Origin: an uncultured Erysipelotrichaceae bacterium
Lineage (GTDB): Bacteria; Bacillota_I; Bacilli_A; RFN20; CAG-826
DNA: 46,072 nucleotides
Assembly (NCBI GenBank): GCA_902773005.1
Contig: CACYCS010000041.1
Location: forward strand, 1 to 46,072
Direction of reading: 5' to 3'
Part shown: positions 1 through 7,721 of the stretch, piece by piece
Layout of the letters: every line of letters begins with the position of its first letter
Position numbering within the stretch: the first letter of the stretch is position 1
Program-made: the position numbers and the translations under genes
The notes under the pieces: model-generated
What the model saw: only the letters and a program-made list of their open reading frames with translations
What the model was told of the DNA's origin: nothing
Databases searched by the model: none

Positions 1-2
1 GC

Positions 3-77
3 CACAGAGACGAGCTTGATGGCGACATCAAGATGAAACGCGGTAAACCCCACAAGCGAGAAACCCAAATTTGGTAG
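3..77 (+). CDS. C-terminal end of an unidentified upstream gene (partial)
   Basis: Reading frame 3 is open from the window edge to a TAG at 75-77 and encodes about 24 residues, ending in Gln-Ile-Trp. The codons (GAC, ATC, AAG, CGC) resemble those of the neighbouring genes. I do not recognise the fragment. By position it would be the gene upstream of pgsA. It may be a chance open frame. Confidence 0.3.
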   Translation, partial: HRDELDGDIKMKRGKPHKRETQIW

Positions 78-112
78 GGGAAGCGCCAACGGCGAATTGA
101 AGCCTGCGGAGC

Positions 113-126
113 CGGGAGCAATCCCG
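113..126 (+). other. Small hairpin upstream of pgsA
   Basis: CGGGA-GCAA-TCCCG forms a perfect 5-bp stem closed by a GCAA (GNRA) tetraloop. No T-run follows, so it is not a classical terminator. It lies between the putative end of the preceding gene and pgsA, and could be a 5' leader structure or chance. Confidence 0.3.
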
Positions 127-201
127 AGATAAATTGTCGCCCCAGACAAAACATGGCTTATCGGGCCGGATACTCATTCGACTTTCAAGGAGGATCACTC
201 T

Positions 202-837
202 ATGAACATACCAACCAAGATCACGACGGCGCGCATCGTTCTCGTCGTCGCAATGCTCATCGGACTTTTCATCTGCAGCGTGATCCCCGATTTCCAAGCT
301 CCCTTGCTTGGCGATTCTGGCATAAACCTCGTCTACCTCATCGCCTGCATCGTCTTCATCGTGGCGAGCACGACCGACTGGCTCGACGGCTATTTGGCCC
401 GCAAATGGCATCAGGTGACCGACCTTGGCAAATTCCTTGACCCCATCGCCGATAAGCTTCTAGTGAACAGCACCCTCATCTTCCTTGCGATTCCGTTTGG
501 ATTCGCATCCTCCCAGAATACCTTCATTCCCGCCTTCTGCGTGATCATCATGATCGCTCGCGACCTCGTCGTGGATGCGCTTCGCCTAGTGGCTGCTAAG
601 AAAAACGAAGTCATCGCCGCAAATATCTTCGGCAAGCTCAAGACCGTCTTCCAGATGGTTGCCATCCCATTCGTCTTCCTAAACGATTGGCCATTCCGCC
701 TATTCTCATCGAATTGGCCGAGCCAACTCCATATCTCGATGATTCTTATCTACCTCGCGACCGCGATGTCGCTCATCTCTGGCGTGATCTACGTCATTCA
801 GAACGCTCACGTTCTCAAGGAGAAACAGGATGCCTGA
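202..837 (+). CDS. pgsA: CDP-diacylglycerol--glycerol-3-phosphate 3-phosphatidyltransferase
   Basis: This 211-aa polytopic membrane enzyme makes phosphatidylglycerophosphate from CDP-diacylglycerol and glycerol-3-phosphate, the committed step to phosphatidylglycerol and cardiolipin. The CDP-alcohol phosphotransferase signature is complete: D59, D62, G63, A66, R67, G76, D80, D84 fit DxxDGxxAR(x8)GxxxDxxxD. Hydrophobic segments lie near residues 10-27, 42-57, 95-115, 145-160 and 175-200. An AAGGAGGA ribosome site at 187-194 sits 7 bases before the ATG. It overlaps the next gene by 8 bases, and the pgsA-cinA-recA order is that of Bacillus. Assignment to PgsA over another family member rests on this synteny. 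Confidence 0.95.
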   Translation: MNIPTKITTARIVLVVAMLIGLFICSVIPDFQAPLLGDSGINLVYLIACIVFIVASTTDWLDGYLARKWHQVTDLGKFLDPIADKLLVNSTLIFLAIPFGFASSQNTFIPAFCVIIMIARDLVVDALRLVAAKKNEVIAANIFGKLKTVFQMVAIPFVFLNDWPFRLFSSNWPSQLHISMILIYLATAMSLISGVIYVIQNAHVLKEKQDA

Positions 838-1312
838 AACCAAGGAGATGCTTGATCTCCTCGCGAAAGAGGGCCTGACCTTAGGGTGCGTCGAATCCCT
901 TACGGCTGGGCTTTTCGCTGCGACTGTCTGCGATGTGCCTGGCGCTAGCGCGGTCTTCGCGGGCGGCCTAGTGACTTATGACCCAAGGCTTAAAGTGAAA
1001 CTTGCCGACGTTTCGCAGAAGTCGATTGACCTCGCCGGCGTCGTTTCGGCGGAAGTCGCGTCCCAAATGGCGATTGGCGGAGCGAAAACCCTTGGCGTCG
1101 ATGTCTGCGTCTCCTGTACCGGAAATGCAGGCCCAACCGTACAAAAAGGCGGAGAGCCAGTGGGAAAAGTCTTCCTTGGACTCTATTACAACGGATACAC
1201 CTGGAGCCTGCCTTTGCAACTCGATGGTGACCGCAGGAAGATTCGCGAACAGACCGTTGAGAACATGGTGGAATTCGTGATCTCATTGTTCACCGTGCAC
1301 AAAGATTCATAA
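830..1312 (+). CDS. pncC: CinA C-terminal domain protein (PncC, nicotinamide-nucleotide amidohydrolase)
   Basis: This 160-aa protein is a stand-alone version of the CinA C-terminal domain. Family members deamidate nicotinamide mononucleotide to nicotinate mononucleotide in NAD salvage. The motifs ESLTAG (about residues 22-27), GGLVTYD and TGNAGP are visible. Full-length CinA is about 410 aa, and the N-terminal MoaB/COG1058 ADP-ribose pyrophosphatase half is absent here. The ATG lies 8 bases inside pgsA, so the pair is translationally coupled. It precedes recA as in Bacillus, where full-length cinA is cotranscribed with recA. Confidence 0.9.
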   Translation: MPETKEMLDLLAKEGLTLGCVESLTAGLFAATVCDVPGASAVFAGGLVTYDPRLKVKLADVSQKSIDLAGVVSAEVASQMAIGGAKTLGVDVCVSCTGNAGPTVQKGGEPVGKVFLGLYYNGYTWSLPLQLDGDRRKIREQTVENMVEFVISLFTVHKDS

Positions 1313-1337
1313 AAATTGAAAAATCTAGGAGCGCTTT

Positions 1338-1368
1338 TTGCATTTCGACAGCAATTAATAAGTGGAGG
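1338..1368 (+). promoter_or_regulatory. recA leader motif shared with the ABC operon, with ribosome site
   Basis: TTGC (1338-1341), then CAGCAATTAATAAGTG (1349-1364), runs into GGAGG (1364-1368), 8 bases before the recA ATG. Almost the same string stands at 9583-9616 in front of the ABC gene: 15 of 16 bases match in CAGCAATTARTAAGTG, and TTGC/GCAA are similarly spaced. No good -10 box is visible within it. It could be an operator, a regulatory leader or an sRNA target. Confidence 0.5.
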
Positions 1369-1376
1369 AAAAAATA

Positions 1377-2402
1377 ATGGCAGACTTAGAACCACAAAAA
1401 CTCAAAGCCCTCGAAGATGCTATCAAGAGCATCGAAAAGTCCTTCGGCAAAGGCAGCGTCATGCGCTTAGGCGAACGCCCTCGCGTTGACGTGGACGTCA
1501 TCCCCACTGGGTCCATCCTCTTGGACCAAGCTCTCGGAGTAGGCGGCTATCCCAAAGGCAGGATCATCGAGATCTATGGTCCCGAATCATCAGGTAAGAC
1601 CACCCTCGCCCTTGAAGCGATAGCGCAGGCGCAACGCAAAGGCGGACGCGCCGCGTTCATCGACGCGGAGCACGCGATCGATCCAGAATACGCCGCAAAG
1701 CTCGGCGTCGACATCGATGAGCTCATCCTCTCGCAACCCGATAACGGCGAGCAGGCCCTTGAAATCACTGAGCGCCTTGCCGAATCCGGCGCGATCGACC
1801 TCATCGTGGTTGACTCTGTCGCGGCCCTTGTCCCGCAGGCGGAAATCGACGGATCGATGACCGACAATCAGGTTGGCTTGCAGGCTAGGCTCATGTCCAA
1901 AGGCCTTCGCAAGATCGCCGGCATGCTGAATCGCACTGGTACCGTCGTCATCTTCATCAACCAGCTTCGCGAGAAGGTCGGCGTGATCTATGGCAACCCC
2001 GAAACCACGACCGGCGGACGTGCACTCAAGTTCTATGCTTCGATCCGCATCGACATCCGCCGCGCGGAAGCGATCAAGAACGGCTCCGACATCGTCGGCA
2101 ACTCCGTCAAGATCAAGATCGTCAAGAACAAAGTCTCGCCGCCGTTCAAATCCTGCACCATCGACCTGATCTACGGCGAAGGCATCTCCCGTTACGCGGA
2201 GATCCTCGACCTCGGCGAGCAGATGAAACTGCTCAGCAAAACCGGATCCTGGTACGTCTACGAAGGCGATAAGATCGGTAACGGCAGGGAGGCCGCGAAA
2301 ACATATCTCCGCGAGCATCCTGAATTCGCCGACGGCCTCGAAGCCAAAATCAGAACCTTCTTCAAGCCCACGGCGAACTCCGACGGCGTCATTGAGGAAT
2401 AA
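1377..2402 (+). CDS. recA: Recombinase RecA
   Basis: This 341-aa RecA forms ATP-dependent filaments on single-stranded DNA, catalyses strand exchange and, where LexA exists, triggers its cleavage. The Walker A GPESSGKT is at residues 68-75, followed by the [12 protein letters not shown]alker B region, the loop-2 region around [15 protein letters not shown], and the C-terminal domain with an acidic end. Start chosen at 1377 because GGAGG lies 8 bases upstream; an in-frame GTG at 1362 overlaps that ribosome site and would add only 5 residues. No LexA box was recognised upstream. A rho-independent terminator follows 8 bases after the stop. Confidence 0.98.
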   Translation: MADLEPQKLKALEDAIKSIEKSFGKGSVMRLGERPRVDVDVIPTGSILLDQALGVGGYPKGRIIEIYGPESSGKTTLALEAIAQAQRKGGRAAFIDAEHAIDPEYAAKLGVDIDELILSQPDNGEQALEITERLAESGAIDLIVVDSVAALVPQAEIDGSMTDNQVGLQARLMSKGLRKIAGMLNRTGTVVIFINQLREKVGVIYGNPETTTGGRALKFYASIRIDIRRAEAIKNGSDIVGNSVKIKIVKNKVSPPFKSCTIDLIYGEGISRYAEILDLGEQMKLLSKTGSWYVYEGDKIGNGREAAKTYLREHPEFADGLEAKIRTFFKPTANSDGVIEE

Positions 2403-2409
2403 GACAAAT

Positions 2410-2436
2410 GGCATCTCTTCGTCGAGGTGCCTTTTT
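2410..2436 (+). terminator. Rho-independent terminator of recA
   Basis: GGCATCTC (2410-2417) pairs with GAGGTGCC (2424-2431), an 8-bp stem with one G-U and a 6-base loop, followed by TTTTT (2432-2436). It ends the pgsA-pncC-recA unit. Confidence 0.85.
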
Positions 2437-2463
2437 CATTCGTGGAAACCAAATTCACGAGGA

Positions 2464-2482
2464 AAACGCATACACGTCCCCC
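2464..2482 (-). repeat. Intergenic GGGACGTGTAT element, copy 1
   Basis: Read on the minus strand this is GGGGGACGTGTATGCG. Its core GGGACGTGTAT is shared with copies at 19069, 31237 and 34587, with a variant at 43437. It lies in the recA-rny gap between terminator and promoter. Function unknown. Confidence 0.45.
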
Positions 2483-2521
2483 ACGGATTCCGTTTTTGGC
2501 CGATGAGCGCTAATAAAATTG

Positions 2522-2550
2522 TGTCAATCAAAAGTGTTTATTGGTACAAT
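2522..2550 (+). promoter_or_regulatory. Predicted rny promoter
   Basis: TGTCAA (2522-2527), a 17-base spacer and TACAAT (2545-2550). Predicted transcription start is near 2557, exactly at the base of the first hairpin of a structured leader. Confidence 0.6.
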
Positions 2551-2556
2551 AACACC

Positions 2557-2685
2557 GTGCCGAAAGGTACTTGCTATATAGAACCGCTCGGGTTCCGTTA
2601 CTTGCCTGAAAAGGCTTGAGATAAAAATAGGTTCTGAATCGTTCTTCAGTAGGTCCCCTTTTGGTGAGCCAAGGAGTTTTTTACG
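2557..2685 (+). promoter_or_regulatory. Structured 5' leader of rny
   Basis: About 130 untranslated bases hold successive hairpins: GTGCC-GAAA-GGTAC (2557-2570), GAACC-GCTCG-GGTTC (2581-2595), GCCT-GAAA-AGGC (2604-2615) and CTGAA-TCGTTC-TTCAG (2634-2649). The ribosome site AAGGAG is at 2671-2676. I do not match it to a known riboswitch or T-box. By analogy with the autoregulated E. coli rne leader it might control RNase Y level, but that is inference. Confidence 0.45.
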
Positions 2686-4260
2686 ATGTACACCTTTTTA
2701 GAGGCTGGCGCATGGATTGGAATCCTCGCCGGCGCGGTGGTCGTCGCCGTTGGCGCGACGATTGCCATCATCATGCTGATTAGCAAAAACAAAGCCAACG
2801 CAGCCACCAAGTCTGCGGATTCCATCATCAAGGAAGCCAAGGTCAAGGCGGAGCACACCATCAAAAACGCAGAGATCGATGCTAAGCAGGCGGCCTTCGA
2901 GGCAAAGCAGCAGGCCGAGAACGAAATTCGTTCCCGCCGCGGCGAGCTTGCCGCTGAGGAGCAAAAGCTCTCCCTCCGCGTCCAGGCGATCGATCAACGC
3001 GACGCCGCTCTCGCCGAACGCGAGAATGCCCTCGAGAAGAAGAACGATCAATTGAACGCCTCGATCGCGAACTACCAGAAGAGGCAAGCCGAACTTGACG
3101 AGAAGATCGACGCGATCATCACCGAGCTCGAGAAAGTCGCTGGCATGTCGACCCAGGAAGCCCATGACGAGATCATGGCGAGGGTCGAATCCAAAATGGC
3201 GATGGAAATCGCTGCCTACATGAAAAACGCCGAAGAGGAAGCCCGCGCCTCCGTTCAGGAGAAAGCGGTCGACCTCCTAAGCCTCGCCTGCCAGAAATAC
3301 GCGCAGGACGTCGTCACCGAGAGGACCGTCTCCGTCGTCGCGCTTCCCTCTGACGAAATGAAAGGACGCATCATCGGACGCGAAGGTCGCAACATCCGCG
3401 TCCTCGAACAGGAACTTGGAGTCGATCTCGTCATCGACGACACCCCCGAGGTCATCACCGTCTCTTGCTTCGATCCGATCCGCCGCGAAATCGCAAGGCG
3501 CACCCTTGAGATCCTCGTTAAGGATGGCCGCATCCAGCCAACCAGGATCGAAGAAGTCGCCGCGAAGTGCAAAAAGGAAGTCGAGGAGATCACCATCAAA
3601 TACGGCGAAGAAGCTTGCTTCAAGCTTGGACTGCCTCGCATCAGCCGCGAACTCATTCCTTATATCGGCCGACTCCACTTCCGTACTTCCTATGGACAGA
3701 ACGCCCTCGAGCACTCGATGGAGGTCGCTTACCTCTCTGGCATCATGGCCGGCGAGCTTGGCCTAGACGTCAACCTCGCAAGGCGTGCTGGCTTGCTTCA
3801 CGATATCGGCAAGTCCATCGACTTTGAGAAGGAAGGCAGCCACGTTGAACTCGGCGCTCAGCTTGCGAAGAAGGCTGGCGAGAACGATGTCGTCATCAAT
3901 TCGATCGAGAGTCACCACGGAGACGTGGAAGCCCGTTACGTCATCGCTCACCTCGTCGCCGCGGCCGACACCTTGTCCGCCGCCCGTCCTGGCGCAAGAA
4001 GCGAGACCGTGGAAACATATGTCAAGCGCATCGAGCAGCTCGAGAACCTCGCGAAGAGCTTCGACGGCGTCCAGCAGGCGTTCGCCATGCAGTCCGGCCG
4101 CGAAATCCGCGTCATGGTCATCCCCGAGAAGGTCTCCGACCTAGAGGCCGTCAAGATGGCTCAGGACATGCGTGCTCGCATCGAGAACGAGCTCACTTAC
4201 CCCGGACAGATCAAGGTGTCCGTCATCCGCGAGTATCGCGCAATCGAGACCGCGAAATAA
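2686..4260 (+). CDS. rny: Ribonuclease Y
   Basis: This 524-aa membrane-anchored endoribonuclease initiates mRNA decay in Firmicutes. A transmembrane segment covers residues 8-33. A long charged coiled coil (about 40-190) follows, then a KH RNA-binding domain with GRIIGREGRN at 228-237. The HD phosphohydrolase domain shows H343 and the metal pair H372-D373 in LHDIGK. Length matches the family (about 520 aa). It heads a likely operon with ymdB three bases downstream, then miaB and miaA. A RicA-like domain, whose family partners RNase Y in Bacillus, is fused to MiaB two genes later. Confidence 0.97.
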   Translation: MYTFLEAGAWIGILAGAVVVAVGATIAIIMLISKNKANAATKSADSIIKEAKVKAEHTIKNAEIDAKQAAFEAKQQAENEIRSRRGELAAEEQKLSLRVQAIDQRDAALAERENALEKKNDQLNASIANYQKRQAELDEKIDAIITELEKVAGMSTQEAHDEIMARVESKMAMEIAAYMKNAEEEARASVQEKAVDLLSLACQKYAQDVVTERTVSVVALPSDEMKGRIIGREGRNIRVLEQELGVDLVIDDTPEVITVSCFDPIRREIARRTLEILVKDGRIQPTRIEEVAAKCKKEVEEITIKYGEEACFKLGLPRISRELIPYIGRLHFRTSYGQNALEHSMEVAYLSGIMAGELGLDVNLARRAGLLHDIGKSIDFEKEGSHVELGAQLAKKAGENDVVINSIESHHGDVEARYVIAHLVAAADTLSAARPGARSETVETYVKRIEQLENLAKSFDGVQQAFAMQSGREIRVMVIPEKVSDLEAVKMAQDMRARIENELTYPGQIKVSVIREYRAIETAK

Positions 4261-4263
4261 TAG

Positions 4264-5070
4264 ATGAAAATCGTTTTCCTTGGAGATATCGTCGGGCGCA
4301 TCGGAATTCTCGGTGCGTCCGACGTTTTGGATTATTTGAAGCGTAAAGTCGCCCCCGATTTCATCATCGTAAACGGCGAGAATGCATCGAAGGGCAAGGG
4401 CATCACCGAGCACGACCTCAAAAGCTTGCTCGCTAGCGGCGCCGATTGCGTGACCTTAGGGAATCACTATCGGAGCAAGCAGGAGATCGACGACTTCATC
4501 GGAGATTACCCTAACCTCATTCGCCCAATGAATCTAGTTGGCTACGATAAAGGGGTTGGAAGCGCGATATTCGATGTGAATGGAATCGAAGTCCAAGTGA
4601 CAAATGTCCTCGGGCAGGCGTTCATGAAGGATGAGGTCATAAAGCCTATTGAGGCCTTTGAGAACTTGCTGGACGAGCATCATGCCTCGATCCATATCGT
4701 GGACTTCCATGGGGAAGCGTCGAGTGAGAAAGCGATCTTCGCGCATTACTTCGATGGCATCGTCACCGCGGTTCTAGGAACCCATACCCATGTTCAGACC
4801 GCCGATGCGCAGATATTGCCGCAGGGCACAGCGTTCATGACCGATGTCGGATATTGTGGGGCATATCCATCCATCATCGGGTTTGACCCCGGCTCGGTGA
4901 TCGATAAGATCGTGAACGATTACGGAAGGTTTGGGATCGATGATTCCGCTTCCTGCATGGTGAACGGGGCGTTATTAGAAATCGATGAAGAGACAGGCTT
5001 AGCGAATAGCATCAAGCCGCTACGTTATTTAGACGGAAAGGAATGGGACTATGGGAAGGGTGGTCGTTAA
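4264..5070 (+). CDS. ymdB: YmdB-type metallophosphoesterase (TIGR00282)
   Basis: This 268-aa phosphoesterase belongs to the YmdB family; B. subtilis YmdB hydrolyses 2',3'-cyclic nucleotides and affects biofilm and motility choice. The family's dinuclear metal ligands are in place: D8, E39, N40, N67-H68 (GNH), H149, H174 and H176. It starts 3 bases after the rny stop, the same pairing as in Bacillus, and its last 20 bases overlap the miaB start. A function in RNA-related signalling is inferred from the family and the neighbourhood. Confidence 0.93.
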   Translation: MKIVFLGDIVGRIGILGASDVLDYLKRKVAPDFIIVNGENASKGKGITEHDLKSLLASGADCVTLGNHYRSKQEIDDFIGDYPNLIRPMNLVGYDKGVGSAIFDVNGIEVQVTNVLGQAFMKDEVIKPIEAFENLLDEHHASIHIVDFHGEASSEKAIFAHYFDGIVTAVLGTHTHVQTADAQILPQGTAFMTDVGYCGAYPSIIGFDPGSVIDKIVNDYGRFGIDDSASCMVNGALLEIDEETGLANSIKPLRYLDGKEWDYGKGGR

Positions 5071-6799
5071 ATCGCTGCCGGACATGAAGCAGGCCAGGAA
5101 TAGAACCCTGCGCCCATCTTTAATCCGGGAAGAGGTGGTGGTTCCGCCTCTAACCAAGGCATTTGCCGAAGGGAAGACATACCATATCAAGACATTTGGC
5201 TGCCAAGCGAACGTCCGCGATGAGGAAATCATGTCGGGCTATCTTGAGGTGGCTGGGTTCAAGCGCGCTTCTAGCGAAGAGGCTGCGGATTTGGTCATCA
5301 TCAATACCTGCGCGGTCAGGGAGAACGCCGAAGAGAAAGTCTATGGCGAGATTGGGAAATTCAAGGCGCACAGCCTAAAAGACCCGGAGTTCACCCTCGC
5401 CGTCTGCGGATGCATGATGCAAGAGGAAGGCGCGGCGAAGAAGATCATGTCTTCCTATCCTTACGTGAATCTAGTTTTCGGTACCCACAACATGCCGAAT
5501 CTCTTAAACCTTTTGGAAGAACATCTGGCACGGAAAAAAGACCTGATCGACGTCATCTCCTTCCCGGGGGACATCGTCGAGAATCTGCCAAGCTCAAGGC
5601 TAGATGATTGCAAAGCCTATGTGAACATCACCTATGGCTGCGATAAGTTCTGCACCTATTGCATCGTCCCCTATACCCGCGGCAGGGAAAGAAGCCGCGC
5701 GAAGGAGGATATCCTCAAAGAGTGCGAAGAGCTTGTGAAGCAAGGATACAAAGAAATCACATTGCTAGGCCAAAACGTCAATAGCTATGGCAAGGATTTC
5801 AAAGACGGAACCTCTTTCGCCACGATCCTTGAAGACGTGGCGAAACTAGGAATCCCGCGCCTTCGTTTCATGACATCTCACCCCTGGGACTTCTCGGATG
5901 AGATGCTTGAGGTGATCGCCAAATATCCGAACATCATGAAATGCATCCACCTTCCCGTTCAAAGCGGAAACACCGAGATGCTTCGCCTCATGGGGAGAAG
6001 GTATAGCAGGGAAGATTATTTGGATTTGGTCCGTCGCATCCGCGAGAAGATTCCAGGCTGCGCGCTTACAACCGATATCATCGTGGGCTTCCCTAACGAG
6101 ACCGAAGAGCAATTCCTCGATACGCTTACTCTCTGCGAGCAAGTCAAATACGACGCGGCATTCACCTTTATCTATTCGCCGCGCAAAGGGACTCCGGCAG
6201 CAGCAATTAACGACAACGTCTCGGACAAAGATAAGCATGATAGGTTCGACCGCTTGCTCAAAGTGGTGGAAGCTGGTGTCATGTCGCACTCAAAAGAGAT
6301 GGTTGGGAAAACCTATGACGTCTTGGCGGATGGCGTATCCAAGAAAGATGCGGGTCGCCTATCGGGTTACACTGAAAGTGGCAAACTTGTGAATTTCCCT
6401 GGACCAAGCTATCTCAAAGGACATATCGTTCCGGTCAAGATCGTCGAGGACCATGCGTTCTCCATGATTGGCGAATTGCAGGTCGATCCCATCATTGTTC
6501 TCTTGGATGACGCTGCGCAAAAGCTTAGCCGCGAAGAAGCCTCAATTCGTTTCAAAGAGGCGATGAAGGCGTATCGCGAAGACGAAAGCGTCGCAAAAAT
6601 CCGCGACGATATGGAAGATGCGCAAAAGAGGATGATGGAATGCGCGTCCAAGTCAGATGACGAAGGCTATCAAAAAGCCAAAAACGAATACATGTCCCTC
6701 GCGGATTTGTACAAGAAGCATCCTGTTGTGGCGAATCTTGCCGCAGCGGAAAGCGAGCTTGAGCCGCTTCTAAAAGAAGTCGCGGAGATTCTTGAATGA
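5051..6799 (+). CDS. miaB: tRNA methylthiotransferase MiaB fused to a C-terminal RicA/YmcA-like (YlbF family) domain
   Basis: Residues 1-480 form a standard MiaB, which adds the 2-methylthio group to i6A37 of tRNAs reading UNN codons. An N-terminal UPF0004 domain carries cluster ligands C51, C87 and C121. The radical SAM domain has C197xxxC201xxC204, and a TRAM domain spans about 416-475. Residues 486-582 are extra: an Ala/Glu/Lys-rich helical domain resembling Com_YlbF proteins and best matching RicA (YmcA), including the HPVVANLAAAESELEPLL segment. In B. subtilis ymcA is the separate gene directly after miaB, so a fusion of neighbours is likely. This domain has a single Cys (C531). ATG 5051 follows AAAGGA and overlaps ymdB; M12 is an alternative start. 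The miaA ATG overlaps its TGA. Confidence 0.92.
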   Translation: MGRVVVKSLPDMKQARNRTLRPSLIREEVVVPPLTKAFAEGKTYHIKTFGCQANVRDEEIMSGYLEVAGFKRASSEEAADLVIINTCAVRENAEEKVYGEIGKFKAHSLKDPEFTLAVCGCMMQEEGAAKKIMSSYPYVNLVFGTHNMPNLLNLLEEHLARKKDLIDVISFPGDIVENLPSSRLDDCKAYVNITYGCDKFCTYCIVPYTRGRERSRAKEDILKECEELVKQGYKEITLLGQNVNSYGKDFKDGTSFATILEDVAKLGIPRLRFMTSHPWDFSDEMLEVIAKYPNIMKCIHLPVQSGNTEMLRLMGRRYSREDYLDLVRRIREKIPGCALTTDIIVGFPNETEEQFLDTLTLCEQVKYDAAFTFIYSPRKGTPAAAINDNVSDKDKHDRFDRLLKVVEAGVMSHSKEMVGKTYDVLADGVSKKDAGRLSGYTESGKLVNFPGPSYLKGHIVPVKIVEDHAFSMIGELQVDPIIVLLDDAAQKLSREEASIRFKEAMKAYREDESVAKIRDDMEDAQKRMMECASKSDDEGYQKAKNEYMSLADLYKKHPVVANLAAAESELEPLLKEVAEILE

Positions 6800-7668
6800 T
6801 CATTGTTTTGACGGGGCCGACTGGGACCGGAAAAAGCAAGATGGCGATTTCCTTAGCGAAAAAGCTAGGGGCCGCCATCATCAACGCGGATGCCTTTCAG
6901 GTTTACCGCGAACTTTCGATCGCCACCGCAAAGCCGACCGATGACATGATGATGGAGGCACCGCATTTCCTGTATGATTTCGTTCCCCTGACGGAAGACT
7001 ACAACGTCGCCGAGTATCAGAAGGACCTTCGCGCAAACATCGCGATGCTTCAGCAAACGGAAACGCCGATCATCATCGCAGGAGGCACCGGGCTCTATAT
7101 TCGCGCAGGGCTTTATGATTACGAATTCAAAGACACGCCTCCCGTCGATTTGTCCAAATACGAAGGACTAACTAACGATCAGCTTCATGAGGTTCTGAAG
7201 GCTATCGACCCAAAATCAGCGGAGGAGATTCATCCCAATAATAGGATCCGCGTCATGAGGGCCATTTCGATTCACGAATCCCTCGGGGTTCGCAAAAGCG
7301 ATATCGTTGATGCCCAAAAGCATCAGCCGATATACGATGATTTATTCTTCTTTGGCCTTACGAAGAACCGAGCGGAAATCTATGCGGACGTCGAGAAGCG
7401 CGTGGACGAGATGTTCGATCAGGGGTTAGTCGAAGAGAATCGTGCCCTTGTTGATAAATATGGCCGCGAGCCCCATGCCTTCCGGGCAATCGGGGTTAAG
7501 GAGCTATTCCCTTATTTCGATGGACTTATCACCCTGGAAGATGCAAAAAACCAGATAAAGCAGAACACCAGGAATTACGTGAAGCGTCAGCTGACTTTCT
7601 TCAATCATCAATTCCCTATTACTTTTATTGAGAAAGAAGAAGAAATACTTAATTTAATCAATCATTGA
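6796..7668 (+). CDS. miaA: tRNA dimethylallyltransferase
   Basis: This 290-aa enzyme isopentenylates A37 of UNN-reading tRNAs, making the substrate of MiaB. The P-loop GPTGTGKS is at residues 7-14. The NADAFQVYR segment replaces the more common NSDSMQVYR around residues 30-38, and the GGTGLY motif is present near residue 96. It begins with an ATGA overlap with miaB, so the two steps of one modification are translationally coupled. Its stop codon sits inside a 9-bp AT-rich inverted repeat (7656-7674). Confidence 0.96.
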   Translation: MIIVLTGPTGTGKSKMAISLAKKLGAAIINADAFQVYRELSIATAKPTDDMMMEAPHFLYDFVPLTEDYNVAEYQKDLRANIAMLQQTETPIIIAGGTGLYIRAGLYDYEFKDTPPVDLSKYEGLTNDQLHEVLKAIDPKSAEEIHPNNRIRVMRAISIHESLGVRKSDIVDAQKHQPIYDDLFFFGLTKNRAEIYADVEKRVDEMFDQGLVEENRALVDKYGREPHAFRAIGVKELFPYFDGLITLEDAKNQIKQNTRNYVKRQLTFFNHQFPITFIEKEEEILNLINH

Positions 7669-7674
7669 TTGATT
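7656..7674. repeat. AT-rich inverted repeat over the miaA stop
   Basis: AATCAATCA (7656-7664) and TGATTGATT (7666-7674) are perfect complements around one base. The repeat spans the miaA stop codon and overlaps the -35 of the fhs promoter. It is too AT-rich and short of T-run to call a terminator. Confidence 0.45.
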
Positions 7675-7693
7675 TCATTTGTATCCCTATTAC
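7665..7693 (+). promoter_or_regulatory. Predicted fhs promoter
   Basis: TTGATT (7665-7670), a 17-base spacer and TATTAC (7688-7693). Predicted start near 7700, giving a leader of about 22 bases that contains GGAGG (7710-7714). Confidence 0.5.
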
Positions 7694-7721
7694 ACTTAAA
7701 CGGAAATACGGAGGTCATACT

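Noticed and set aside
1590..2414. Long antisense open frame opposite recA
   Set aside because: It mirrors the codon pattern of recA; long antisense frames are expected in such codon-biased genes.
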